Of a DNA stretch of 45,936 bases, positions 6,238 through 15,500 are shown piece by piece. This stretch comes from an uncultured Clostridia bacterium (lineage in GTDB: Bacteria > Bacillota > Clostridia > Oscillospirales > Acutalibacteraceae): NCBI GenBank assembly GCA_945787805.1, contig CALZID010000015.1, positions 1 through 45,936 of the forward strand, given 5' to 3'. A program made the translations under genes and the position numbers. The notes beneath the pieces are model-generated. The model was not told the DNA's origin, ran no database searches, and worked only from the letters and a program-made list of their open reading frames with translations. Each line of letters opens with the position of its first letter. Positions within the stretch are counted from its first letter, which is position 1.

Positions 6238-6951
6238 ATGGAACCAAAATATAAAAGAGTGCTTCTCAAGGTCAGCGGCGAAGTGCTGGCAGGCGAGAAT
6301 AAGCACGGATTCGATTTTAATACTGTGAACAGCGTTTGTTCTGCAATTAAAGAAATGACGGATTTGGGAACAGAAGTTGCAATCGTTGTGGGCGGCGGTA
6401 ATTTCTGGCGCGGCCGCAGCAGCGGTGATATGGACAGAACAAGAGCTGACCATATCGGAATGCTTGCTACTGTTATGAATTCATTGGCACTTGCAGACTC
6501 ACTTGAACAGTTAGGCGTAATTGTCAGAGTTCAAACTGCTATTGAAATGAATAAAATCGCAGAACCTTATATCAGCCACAGAGCAAAGCGCCATCTTGAA
6601 AAAGGCAGAGTTGTGATTTTCGGCTGCGGAACAGGTAACCCCTTCTTCTCAACTGACACAGCAGCAGCTCTTCGTGCGGCTGAAATTGATGCAGACATCA
6701 TCTTCAAAGCAACAAATGTTGACGGTGTTTATGACAAGGACCCGAACCGTTTCAGCGATGCAATCAAATATGATGTTATTACTCATCAAGATATTCTCAG
6801 TAAAGGATTAGCGGTTATGGATAGCACAGCGGCTTCCCTTTGCAGAGATAATAATATTCCGCTTCTTGTTTTCAACCTTCAACAGCCTGAAAATATGGTT
6901 AAAGCTGTTATGGGTGAAAATGTCGGTACAGTCGTAATTTCAGAGAAATAA
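6238..6951 (+). CDS. pyrH: UMP kinase
   Basis: The 237-residue protein has the bacterial UMP kinase fold of the amino-acid-kinase family. It catalyses UMP + ATP to UDP + ADP in pyrimidine nucleotide synthesis. Visible motifs are LLKVSGE near residue 10, [11 protein letters not shown] around 50-60, [13 protein letters not shown], and [18 protein letters not shown]. The start is preceded by CGGAGGTG. It opens a long operon through polC, with frr 12 bases after its stop codon. In many Firmicutes pyrH follows rpsB-tsf; here those genes are absent and pyrH has its own promoter. Confidence 0.97.
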   Translation: MEPKYKRVLLKVSGEVLAGENKHGFDFNTVNSVCSAIKEMTDLGTEVAIVVGGGNFWRGRSSGDMDRTRADHIGMLATVMNSLALADSLEQLGVIVRVQTAIEMNKIAEPYISHRAKRHLEKGRVVIFGCGTGNPFFSTDTAAALRAAEIDADIIFKATNVDGVYDKDPNRFSDAIKYDVITHQDILSKGLAVMDSTAASLCRDNNIPLLVFNLQQPENMVKAVMGENVGTVVISEK

Positions 6952-6963
6952 GGAGAATGATTT

Positions 6964-7518
6964 ATGAATACAGTATTTGATACAATGAAAGAAAAAATGA
7001 ACAAAACCGTCGGTGCTCTTGAAAAAGAGTATGCAGGCATGAGAGCCGGCAGAGCAAACGCTTCAATTCTCGACAAGATTGTTGTTGACTATTACGGTGT
7101 TCCCACACCTGTTCAGCAGATGGCGGCTATCTCAGTTAATGAAGGCAGAATTCTTGTTATTCAGCCATGGGATGTCAGCACAATCAACCCGATTTCAAAA
7201 GCAATTCAGGCTTCCGATATCGGCATAAATCCAATGAATGACGGCAAGGTTATCCGTCTTACATTCCCGCCTCTTACGGAAGAGCGCAGAAAAGCTCTCT
7301 GTAAAGATGTCAGCAAAATTGCAGAAGATTCAAAGGTTGCTATCCGTTCAATCCGCAGAGATGCGATGGATAAAATTAAAGCTATGAAAAAGAATAGTGA
7401 AATCACTGAAGATGACCAGAAAAATGCTGAAACAAAAATTCAGAAGATTACAGATGATTTCATAAAAGAAATTGATGAAGTTGCCGATAACAAAGAAAAA
7501 GAGATTATGGAGATATAA
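6964..7518 (+). CDS. frr: Ribosome recycling factor
   Basis: At 184 residues the length is normal. It contains the conserved AGMRAGRANASILDKIVVDYYG segment near the N terminus, then INPMNDGKVIRLTFPPLTEE and KAMKKNSEITEDDQK. RRF, with EF-G, splits the post-termination ribosome. AAGGAGAATGATTT gives a strong ribosome-binding site. The pyrH-frr pair is conserved across bacteria. The next 70 bases before uppS are unusually structured. Confidence 0.97.
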   Translation: MNTVFDTMKEKMNKTVGALEKEYAGMRAGRANASILDKIVVDYYGVPTPVQQMAAISVNEGRILVIQPWDVSTINPISKAIQASDIGINPMNDGKVIRLTFPPLTEERRKALCKDVSKIAEDSKVAIRSIRRDAMDKIKAMKKNSEITEDDQKNAETKIQKITDDFIKEIDEVADNKEKEIMEI

Positions 7519-7575
7519 GCAAATTGCGGGGTGAAGGGTCTGTTCGGTAGAATGGATAATTCTGCCCCGATTTGC
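7519..7575 (+). other. Structured frr-uppS intergenic segment
   Basis: GCAAATTGCGGGG at 7519-7531 can pair imperfectly with CCCCGATTTGC at 7565-7575. An inner hairpin AGAAT/ATTCT lies at 7549-7563. There is no T run, so it does not look like a terminator. It immediately precedes uppS, which lacks a visible Shine-Dalgarno sequence, so the fold may affect translation or RNA processing. Confidence 0.5.
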
Positions 7576-7588
7576 ATATTTTAAGATT

Positions 7589-8323
7589 ATGAGTGATATT
7601 AAAATTCCTGAATTTTCAGTTTTACCGCAGCATATCGGAATTATTATGGACGGTAACGGAAGATGGGCAAAACAGAGAAATCTTCCACGCTACAAAGGGC
7701 ATATTGAAGGTGCAAGGGTGTTCCGCAAAATCGGTGAGTTTGCCGCCGATGTGGGCGTTAAATGTATGACATTTTATGCTTTCTCAACAGAAAACTGGAA
7801 ACGCCCCCAAGAAGAAGTTGATGCGATTATGCAGCTTTTTCGCGAATATTTAATCGAAGCGGAAGACAGAAAAGCCGAAAACGAAGAAAAGGGTATTTCT
7901 CTGCGTTTTATCGGTGACAGAAAAGGTCTGCCCGACGATATTTTGGCTTTGATGGAGCATACTGAAAAAGAGAGCAGTAACAAAAATAATGTTATTCTTA
8001 ATATTGCGGTGAATTACGGCGGCCGTCACGAAATAGCCGAGGGCGTTAAAGAAATTGCAAGAAAAGTGCAAAGCGGTGAAATAAATCCCGACGATATTAC
8101 AGAAGATATGATTTCAGCTTCGCTTTATACAAAAAACATTCCTGACCCCGACCTTATAATCAGACCCGGCGGAGAATGTCGAACTTCAAATTTTTTGACT
8201 TGGCAATCCGCCTATGCAGAGCTTTATTTTACAGATGTTCTCTGGCCTGATTTTACAGAAGAAAATCTTCTGGAAGCATTGAGAGAGTTTGAGAGGCGTA
8301 ACAGACGCTTTGGCGGTGTGTAA
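7589..8323 (+). CDS. uppS: Undecaprenyl diphosphate synthase
   Basis: The 244-residue cis-prenyltransferase has HIGIIMDGNGRWAKQRNLPR at about 16-35 (catalytic Asp in MDGNG), FYAFSTENWKRPQEEV, and the C-terminal DLIIRPGGECRTSNF and WQSAYAELYFTDVLWPDF. It makes the C55 lipid carrier used for peptidoglycan and surface glycans, including those of the cluster at 26-34 kb. The ATG at 7589 sits at the usual distance from the catalytic motif but has no recognisable ribosome-binding site. It is followed by cdsA after 25 bases. Confidence 0.96.
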   Translation: MSDIKIPEFSVLPQHIGIIMDGNGRWAKQRNLPRYKGHIEGARVFRKIGEFAADVGVKCMTFYAFSTENWKRPQEEVDAIMQLFREYLIEAEDRKAENEEKGISLRFIGDRKGLPDDILALMEHTEKESSNKNNVILNIAVNYGGRHEIAEGVKEIARKVQSGEINPDDITEDMISASLYTKNIPDPDLIIRPGGECRTSNFLTWQSAYAELYFTDVLWPDFTEENLLEALREFERRNRRFGGV

Positions 8324-8348
8324 TTTAGATAATTGAGAGGAAAAAACT

Positions 8349-9215
8349 ATGGTTAAAAGAATAATTTTCGGCCTTTTATTAACCGCATTTGGTATAACAA
8401 TGTTAGGGCTGAGATATACATTTTTGGTAGATATTGTTATTGCGGCTATATGTGTTGTTGCAACCTATGAGCTGAACCATGCGGTTAAGCTTAAAAATAA
8501 GCCTATAATGGTATTGAGCCTCTTGGCGTCTGCTTCGGTGCCTTACTATTATGAATACGGTGAATATCTTAACAAATTACCCTTAAATCTTGATGCAAAA
8601 TACCTTGTTTGTCTATACATTCTTGTCCTTTGCATATTTATGCTGTTTGAATATGAAAACACAAAGTTTTCACATGTTGCAACGGTTGTTTTGTCGTCTT
8701 TGGGCATTCCTTTTGCGGTTACGAGTCTTTTGTATTTGCGTGATATTGATATACACTTTCCCCAACATAACTATAACGAAAATCATGGGCTTTTTCTTAT
8801 GCTTTTTGCAATGTTCTGTGCGTGGATTACCGATTCGGCGGCTTATTTTGTCGGCAGCTTCTTAGGCAAACATAAACTTTGTCCGAAAATCAGCCCCAAG
8901 AAAACCGTTGAAGGTGCTATCGGCGGTGTGTTAGGCTGCGTTATAGCGTCGGTTATTCTTTATGCGGTGTTCGTAAATTTCGTGTTCAAAGCGGAAAGCG
9001 GAAATTACATAGCAGTTGCGTTAATGTCGGCAATCTTATCTGTTGTGGGTATGTGCGGTGACTTAACGGCGTCTGTAATCAAGCGCAATTTCGGAATTAA
9101 AGATTTCGGCAAGCTGATTCCCGGCCACGGCGGAATGCTTGACCGTTTTGACAGTATAATCTTTGTGCTTGTGGCACTCTATGCGGTTTTCAATATTTTT
9201 GGAGTTGTTATCTGA
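8349..9215 (+). CDS. cdsA: Phosphatidate cytidylyltransferase (CDP-diacylglycerol synthase)
   Basis: This integral membrane protein of 288 residues has about eight hydrophobic segments. It carries the family signature SVIKRNFGIKDFGKLIPGHG followed by GMLDRFDS near the C terminus, and an upstream ITDSAAYFVGSFLGKHKLCP. It converts CTP and phosphatidate to CDP-diacylglycerol for phospholipid synthesis. GAGAGGAAAAAAC precedes the ATG. Its TGA overlaps the dxr ATG by one base (TGATG), which indicates translational coupling. Confidence 0.96.
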   Translation: MVKRIIFGLLLTAFGITMLGLRYTFLVDIVIAAICVVATYELNHAVKLKNKPIMVLSLLASASVPYYYEYGEYLNKLPLNLDAKYLVCLYILVLCIFMLFEYENTKFSHVATVVLSSLGIPFAVTSLLYLRDIDIHFPQHNYNENHGLFLMLFAMFCAWITDSAAYFVGSFLGKHKLCPKISPKKTVEGAIGGVLGCVIASVILYAVFVNFVFKAESGNYIAVALMSAILSVVGMCGDLTASVIKRNFGIKDFGKLIPGHGGMLDRFDSIIFVLVALYAVFNIFGVVI

Positions 9216-10375
9216 TGACAGGAGTTACTAAAAAACTAAGCATTTTAGGCTCAACCGGCTCAATCGGTACACAGAGCCTTGAAACAGCGAAAAAGTGCGG
9301 TTACTCTGTTTCCGCACTTTCGGCATATTCAAATGTAGATTTAATTGAAGAACAAATCCGTGAGTTCAAACCGAAAATTGCGGCTCTTGTTGACGAAAAA
9401 GCGGCGGCGGAGTTAAAACTTCGTGTTGCAGACACAAATACCAAAATACTTTCGGGAATTTCAGGCGTTTGCGAATGTGCCGCAGAAGACGATGCGGATA
9501 CAGTAATAAATGCAGTTGTGGGTATGGCAGGGCTGAAGCCCACGCTCACCGCCATTGAATGCGGCAAAAAGATTGCCCTTGCAAACAAAGAAACTCTTGT
9601 TGCGGGCGGACTTTTAGTAACAACAAAGGCAAAGGCAAAGGGTGTTGATATTTTGCCCGTTGATTCGGAACACTCTGCGATTTTTCAGTGCTTACAGGGA
9701 AAACCTGCAAACAGAGCGCTTAAAAGAATTATTTTAACTGCATCGGGCGGTCCTTTCTTCGGTAAAACAAAAGAAGAACTCGAAAAAGTGACGGTTGCAG
9801 ACGCTCTTAAACACCCAAATTGGAGTATGGGACAAAAAATAACCATTGACTCTGCTACAATGATGAATAAAGGGCTTGAACTTATTGAAGCGGTGTGGCT
9901 TTTCTCGGTTCATCCGTCAAAAATCGAAATTGTAGTGCACAGAGAGAGCATCGTTCACTCTGCGGTTGAATACACCGATAATGCCGTGATTGCACAATTG
10001 GGGCTTCCCGATATGAAAATCCCAATTCAATATGCACTCACATACCCCGAAAGAATAGAGTCCCTTACGGGTGAACTCGATTTGACAAAGCTTTGCACTC
10101 TCACATTTTATAAACCTGATTATGACACATTCAAGTGTATGAACATCTGCCGTGAAGCCATCACCCGCGGCGGATTATACCCTGCATTTGCAAATTCGGC
10201 AAATGAACAGGCAAATTTAATGTTCCGAAAAGGTGAAATCGGATTTTTAGAAATCGGTGAATTGGTTGAAAGAGTAATGAACGACGCACCGAGAGTTGAG
10301 AGTTATACGGCGGAAGATGTTTATGAAGCAGACAAAACCGCAAGAGAATTAGTTATCAAATACGCAAACAAATAG
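9215..10375 (+). CDS. dxr: 1-deoxy-D-xylulose 5-phosphate reductoisomerase
   Basis: The 386-residue protein has the NADPH-binding start LGSTGSIGTQSLE. Catalytic motifs follow: VDSEHSAIFQCLQGK, ILTASGGPF and WSMGQKITIDSATMMNKGLE, with a helical C-terminal domain after them. It performs the second step of the MEP isoprenoid pathway (DXP to MEP). The same operon holds ispG, a later MEP enzyme, and uppS, which uses the product. The start overlaps the cdsA stop. Confidence 0.97.
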   Translation: MTGVTKKLSILGSTGSIGTQSLETAKKCGYSVSALSAYSNVDLIEEQIREFKPKIAALVDEKAAAELKLRVADTNTKILSGISGVCECAAEDDADTVINAVVGMAGLKPTLTAIECGKKIALANKETLVAGGLLVTTKAKAKGVDILPVDSEHSAIFQCLQGKPANRALKRIILTASGGPFFGKTKEELEKVTVADALKHPNWSMGQKITIDSATMMNKGLELIEAVWLFSVHPSKIEIVVHRESIVHSAVEYTDNAVIAQLGLPDMKIPIQYALTYPERIESLTGELDLTKLCTLTFYKPDYDTFKCMNICREAITRGGLYPAFANSANEQANLMFRKGEIGFLEIGELVERVMNDAPRVESYTAEDVYEADKTARELVIKYANK

Positions 10376-10396
10376 TTTTTAGAAAGCAGTGATTTT

Positions 10397-11455
10397 TTGG
10401 AAATCTGGACTAAAATATGGCCTTATCTTGTAGCCATAGTGTTTTTCGGACTTCTCATTTCGATACACGAATTAGGTCATTTTACCTTTGCAAAGCTCTT
10501 TAAAGTTAAAGTTAATGAGTTTGCTTTGGGAATGGGACCTGCAATATTCAAAAAGAAAAAAGGCGATACAACCTATGCTCTCCGTCTTTTACCCATCGGC
10601 GGATATGTGAGTATGGAGGGCGAAGATGAAGAAAGTGCCGACGAAAATGCATTCAATCGCAAAAAAGTGTGGCAAAAATTCATAATTGTTGCGGCAGGGG
10701 CTACAATGAACCTCATTCTCGGTATTGTAATTGTGGCGACAATCCTTTCAATAGACGGCCTTATCGGTACAAATAAGATTTTAAGATTTCACGAAAACGC
10801 AGTCAGTCAGCAAACAGGGCTGAAAGAAGGCGACGAGCTTTTAGAAATTGACGGTCACAGACTCTTTTCCGATATGGATATTTCATTTCTTATGGGCAGA
10901 AGTGATGACGGAGTTTTTGATATGGTAGTCCGTCGTGACGGCGAAAAGGTTGAACTAAAAGATGTCACCTTTAAATCGGTAAAAGAAGATAAATATCTTC
11001 ATATCGAATATGATTTTATAATTTTAGGCGAAGAACCCAATGTGCTCAATGTGGCGTCAACTGCGGTTAAACAAACTGTTTCGATTGCCCGTCTTGTGTG
11101 GTTGAGCCTTTTCGATTTGGTAACGGGACAATACGGCTTAACCGATTTGTCAGGGCCCGTGGGTACGGTAAATGTTATTGCAGATGCGGCGGCCGGTGCA
11201 ACACAGAGCAAGGCCGGTCTTATAACAGCTCTGACAATGATGGCATTTGTGTCGATAAATATCGGCGTTTTCAATCTTTTGCCACTTCCTGCCCTTGACG
11301 GCGGCAGACTTTTCTTTCTTGTGATTGAAGGCATAAGAAGAAAGCCCGTCAACCCTAAATATGAAGGGTATGTTCACGGTGCAGGGCTTGCACTTTTGTT
11401 GCTTTTAATGTTGGTGGTAACCTTTAACGACATTTTGAATTTAGTCAAAAATTAG
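10397..11455 (+). CDS. rseP: RseP/site-2 family zinc metalloprotease
   Basis: The 352-residue intramembrane protease has HELGHF at residues 24-29 (zinc ligands and catalytic Glu), a PDZ domain around 125-185 and the C-terminal NLLPLPALDGGRLFF motif that provides the third ligand. Members cleave membrane anti-sigma factors or signal-peptide remnants within the bilayer (RasP in Bacillus). The start is a TTG at 10397. No ATG occurs before the active site, and the bases GTGATTTTTTGGAA around it are identical to the TTG start region of the hydrolase at 44559. Confidence 0.95.
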   Translation: MEIWTKIWPYLVAIVFFGLLISIHELGHFTFAKLFKVKVNEFALGMGPAIFKKKKGDTTYALRLLPIGGYVSMEGEDEESADENAFNRKKVWQKFIIVAAGATMNLILGIVIVATILSIDGLIGTNKILRFHENAVSQQTGLKEGDELLEIDGHRLFSDMDISFLMGRSDDGVFDMVVRRDGEKVELKDVTFKSVKEDKYLHIEYDFIILGEEPNVLNVASTAVKQTVSIARLVWLSLFDLVTGQYGLTDLSGPVGTVNVIADAAAGATQSKAGLITALTMMAFVSINIGVFNLLPLPALDGGRLFFLVIEGIRRKPVNPKYEGYVHGAGLALLLLLMLVVTFNDILNLVKN

Positions 11456-11467
11456 TTGGTGATAAAA

Positions 11468-12520
11468 ATGACAGAACGCAGAAAAAGCCGTGTAGTTACG
11501 GCGGGCAATGTAAAAATCGGCGGGAATAATCCCATTTCGGTGCAGTCAATGCTCAACGCCCCCGCAGAAGATGCAGATGCAAATGTAAGACAAGCAGTGG
11601 CTCTCGAAAAAGCAGGGTGCCAAATTGTGCGTCTTACAGTGCCGAATAAAGAAGCGGTTAAAACTCTTTATGCGGTTAAAAACGCTGTGAAAATTCCCGT
11701 TGTTGCAGATATTCACTTTGACTATCGCTGTGCACTTGAAAGTGTAGCCGCAGGGGTGGACAAGGTTAGAATAAATCCCGGAAATATCGGTGACGATGAA
11801 AAGGTCCGTGCGGTCGCAGACGCTTGCAGACTTCACAATGTGCCTATCAGAATCGGCGTAAATTCAGGCTCACTTGAAAAAGAACTCCTTGCAAAATACG
11901 GTGCACCGACACCCGAAGCAATGGCAGAAAGCGCAATGTATCATATAAAACTGCTTGAAAAGTTTGATTTTAACGATATTGTTGTTTCAATTAAATCTTC
12001 CGATGTTCAAAAAATGGTGAAAGCGTATAGATTAGTAGCGGATATGTGTGATTATCCCTTGCATTTGGGCGTTACGGAAGCCGGCACACATAATATGGCG
12101 CTTGTAAAATCAAGTATCGGCATAGGCTCGCTTCTCCTTGACGGAATAGGGGACACCATTCGTGTTTCTATGACGGCCGACCCCGTAACAGAAATCAAAG
12201 CGGGCTATGACATATTAAAGGGTGCAGGTATTAAAACCGACTGCGCTCAGATAGTTTCCTGTCCCACTTGCGGCAGAACAAAAATCGACTTAATCGGACT
12301 TGCGGAAAAAGTTGAAAAAGCGCTTGCAAACTATAATAAACCTATAAAAGTAGCGGTTATGGGTTGCGTTGTCAACGGCCCCGGTGAAGCAAAAGAAGCA
12401 GACATCGGTGTTGCCGGCGGTGACGGATGCGGCGTAATATTTAAAAACGGCGAGGTTCTCAAAAAAGTAGCAGAAAACGAAATTGTAGATGAACTTTTAA
12501 AAGAAATCGAAAGAATGTAA
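11468..12520 (+). CDS. ispG: 4-hydroxy-3-methylbut-2-en-1-yl diphosphate synthase (flavodoxin)
   Basis: The 350-residue GcpE/IspG protein has a TIM-barrel N-terminal part (KIGGNNPISVQSMLN, VADIHFDYRCALE, KVRINPGNIG) and an Fe-S C-terminal part with CPTCGRTKID and the later Cys in VMGCVVNGPGEAKEADIG. It reduces MEcPP to HMBPP in the MEP pathway with a [4Fe-4S] cluster. The ATG at 11468 was preferred over an in-frame TTG at 11456 because GGTGAT lies 5 bases before the ATG. It starts 12 bases after the rseP stop codon. No proS follows it, unlike the common rseP-ispG-proS-polC order. Confidence 0.96.
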   Translation: MTERRKSRVVTAGNVKIGGNNPISVQSMLNAPAEDADANVRQAVALEKAGCQIVRLTVPNKEAVKTLYAVKNAVKIPVVADIHFDYRCALESVAAGVDKVRINPGNIGDDEKVRAVADACRLHNVPIRIGVNSGSLEKELLAKYGAPTPEAMAESAMYHIKLLEKFDFNDIVVSIKSSDVQKMVKAYRLVADMCDYPLHLGVTEAGTHNMALVKSSIGIGSLLLDGIGDTIRVSMTADPVTEIKAGYDILKGAGIKTDCAQIVSCPTCGRTKIDLIGLAEKVEKALANYNKPIKVAVMGCVVNGPGEAKEADIGVAGGDGCGVIFKNGEVLKKVAENEIVDELLKEIERM

Positions 12521-12534
12521 CGGTGTGAATAAAT

Positions 12535-15500
12535 ATGGCAATAGTAAAATCTCTTTTGGGGGAGTTTTTTGATTGTGAACGAAATCTTGATATTGCAGTG
12601 GCAGATGTTTTAGGCCTTTCAATATCGGAGGCAAACAAAACCGCAAAGCTCACAATTAAACCCTACAGAAAAATTGAAGAACAAAGAATAAAGGCTCTTG
12701 AGAGTGAACTTTCAAGAGCTGTTAATGTCAATATGACAATTGAATGTGACGAAACCCGCACGGGCTTTCACACTCAATATATGGATTTAGTCATTGAAAT
12801 TTTGAAGTCAAAAGTTTATGTGGCAAACGGATTTTTTAAAGATGCTAACTATGAACTTTTTGACAAGGAATTAAAAATAAACCTTAAAAAAGGCGGAAAA
12901 GACATTCTTCTCTCGGTTGATTGCGACAAAGAAATTGAAAAAATCATTCGGGGAATTTTCGGCTTTGAATGTACGGTAATACTCAGTCAGGGTGAATATA
13001 ACGCCGAAGAAGCAATTGATATGATGCAGAAAAAGGCGGATGAAGAAACAAAGAGAATTCAGGCAGAAGCAATTGTCAAAGAAAGAAAGCTCGAAGAAAA
13101 TGAGTTTAGTCCCGAAGTTTCTTACACTTATACCGATGACGATGCTCCGCCCGAAATGAACGATATGGGCGGCTTTTTGGACGATATGTCCGTCGATTTT
13201 GAGTCGGAAGAAAATACGGATTTTGCTTCTCTCATCAAATATGATACATTAAAGCCTATTTACGGAGGCTCTATAAGACTTTCACATCTGCAGCAGCTTT
13301 GCGATGTAAATCTTGAAAGCGGTGCAGTAGCCGTCTGGGGCGATGTTTTCGGTCTTAATGTAAGGCAGACAAAGGACGGAAAAAGCAATATTATCACCTT
13401 TAATATTACAGACGATACATATTCTTACGGCGTTAAAGTCTTTGAAAGAGTTAATAAATGTGAAGCTTTCTTAGGCGCATTGAAAGACGGAATAACCGTT
13501 GTTGTCCGTGGGCGTGTAAACTTCGATAAATATGCCAATGAAGTAGTTATTGACGCAACCGCAGTCAACACAATTGAAAGAAAATATAAACAGGACAATG
13601 CCGAGAAAAAGCGTGTGGAATTGCACTTGCATACTAATATGTCCGCAATGGACGGTATGACTTCTGCCGATAAGCTTGTTAAAAGGGCGCTGGATTGGGG
13701 ACATCCTGCAATCGCAATCACCGACCACGGTGTAGCGCAAGGCTATCCGGACGCTATGAAAATGGGCGAAGGCAAAGACATTAAACTCATTTACGGTGTT
13801 GAGGGTTATCTCATTGACGATGTGGGAAATCCCGATACAGACTATAAATCCTTACCGAGATATCATATCATCATTCTTGTTAAAAATGCGGTAGGACTTA
13901 AAAATCTTTATAAGCTTATTTCACTTTCCAATGTTAAATATTTCTATAAGCGTCCCCTTATGCCGCGCTCCGAAATCATTAAACTCAGAGAAGGGCTTAT
14001 TATCGGCTCGGCATGTGAAGCGGGTGAGCTTTACAGAAGCATAGTTTTTAATGAGAGTGAAGAGAGAATTCGTGAAATTGCAGAATTTTATGATTATCTT
14101 GAAATTCAGCCTAACGGAAACAATCAGTTTATGATTAGAAGCGAGCGTGAAGAATATGCTCACATCAAAACTGTTGAAGATTTAGAAAACATAAACCGCA
14201 AAATAATTGCCCTTGCCGACAGCTTGGGAAAACTCGTCTGTGCAACGGGCGATGTGCATTTTCTTGACCCGAAAGACGCACAGTTCAGAGCAATTCTCAT
14301 GGCAGGTCAAGGCTTTAAGGATGCGGACGAGCAAGCACCGCTATATTTTAAAACAACCGAAGAAATGCTTGAAGAATTTTCCTATTTAGGTGAAGAAACA
14401 GCATACGAGGTTGTTGTTGAAAATACAAATAAAATTGCAGATATGATAGAACAGGTGCGGCCTATTCCAAAGGGTACATATCAGCCGTCAATTCCCGGAG
14501 CGGAAGACGAGCTTAGAAAAATCTGTTGGGATAAAGCAAAAGACTGGTACGGCGACCCGGTGCCCGAATATGTTGCAGACAGACTTAACCGTGAGCTTGA
14601 CTCGATTATTGCAAACGGATTTGCCGTGCTTTATATCATCGCACAAAAGCTTGTTTGGGATTCGGAAGCGCACGGTTATCATGTGGGCTCCCGTGGTTCT
14701 GTCGGTTCATCTTTCGTTGCAACCATGGCGGGTATTTCGGAAGTTAATCCCTTGGCGCCCCATTATCGTTGTGCAAAGTGTAAACACAGTGAATTTTTCT
14801 TAAAGGGTGAATACGGTTCGGGCTTCGATATGCCGCCGAAGAATTGTCCCAATTGTGATATTCCCATGGTCCGTGACGGTCACGAAATCCCCTTTGAAAC
14901 CTTCTTGGGCTTCCACGGAGACAAGGCTCCCGATATTGACCTGAATTTCTCAGGTGATTATCAAGGCTGTGCTCACAGATATACAGAAGAATTGTTTGGC
15001 CGTGACCATGTGTTCAAAGCGGGTACAATTGCAACCGTTGCCGACAAAACCGCCTACGGATTTGTTAAAAAATATCTTGAAGAGCGCAAGAAGGTTGTAA
15101 CCCGTGCCGAAGAAGACAGACTCACAAAGGGGTGCACGGGAATTAAGCGTACAACAGGTCAGCACCCCGGGGGAATGGTTGTTGTTCCCAATGAATTTGA
15201 TGTCTATGACTTCACCGCAGTTCAATTCCCTGCCGACGACACTTCATCGGATATGGAAACTACTCACTTCGACTTCCATTTCCTGCACGATACAATTTTA
15301 AAGCTTGATATTCTCGGCCATGATGTGCCCACACTCTATAAGCATCTTGAAGATATGACGGGTATTCCCGTTATGGATGTGGATGTGTGCGACCCTAAAA
15401 TAGTCAGCCTTTGCACAAGTCCCGAAGCGTTGGGGGTTACTGCGGAAGATATCGGTTGGAAAACAGGCACTCTTTCAATCCCCGAAATGGGTACGGGCTT

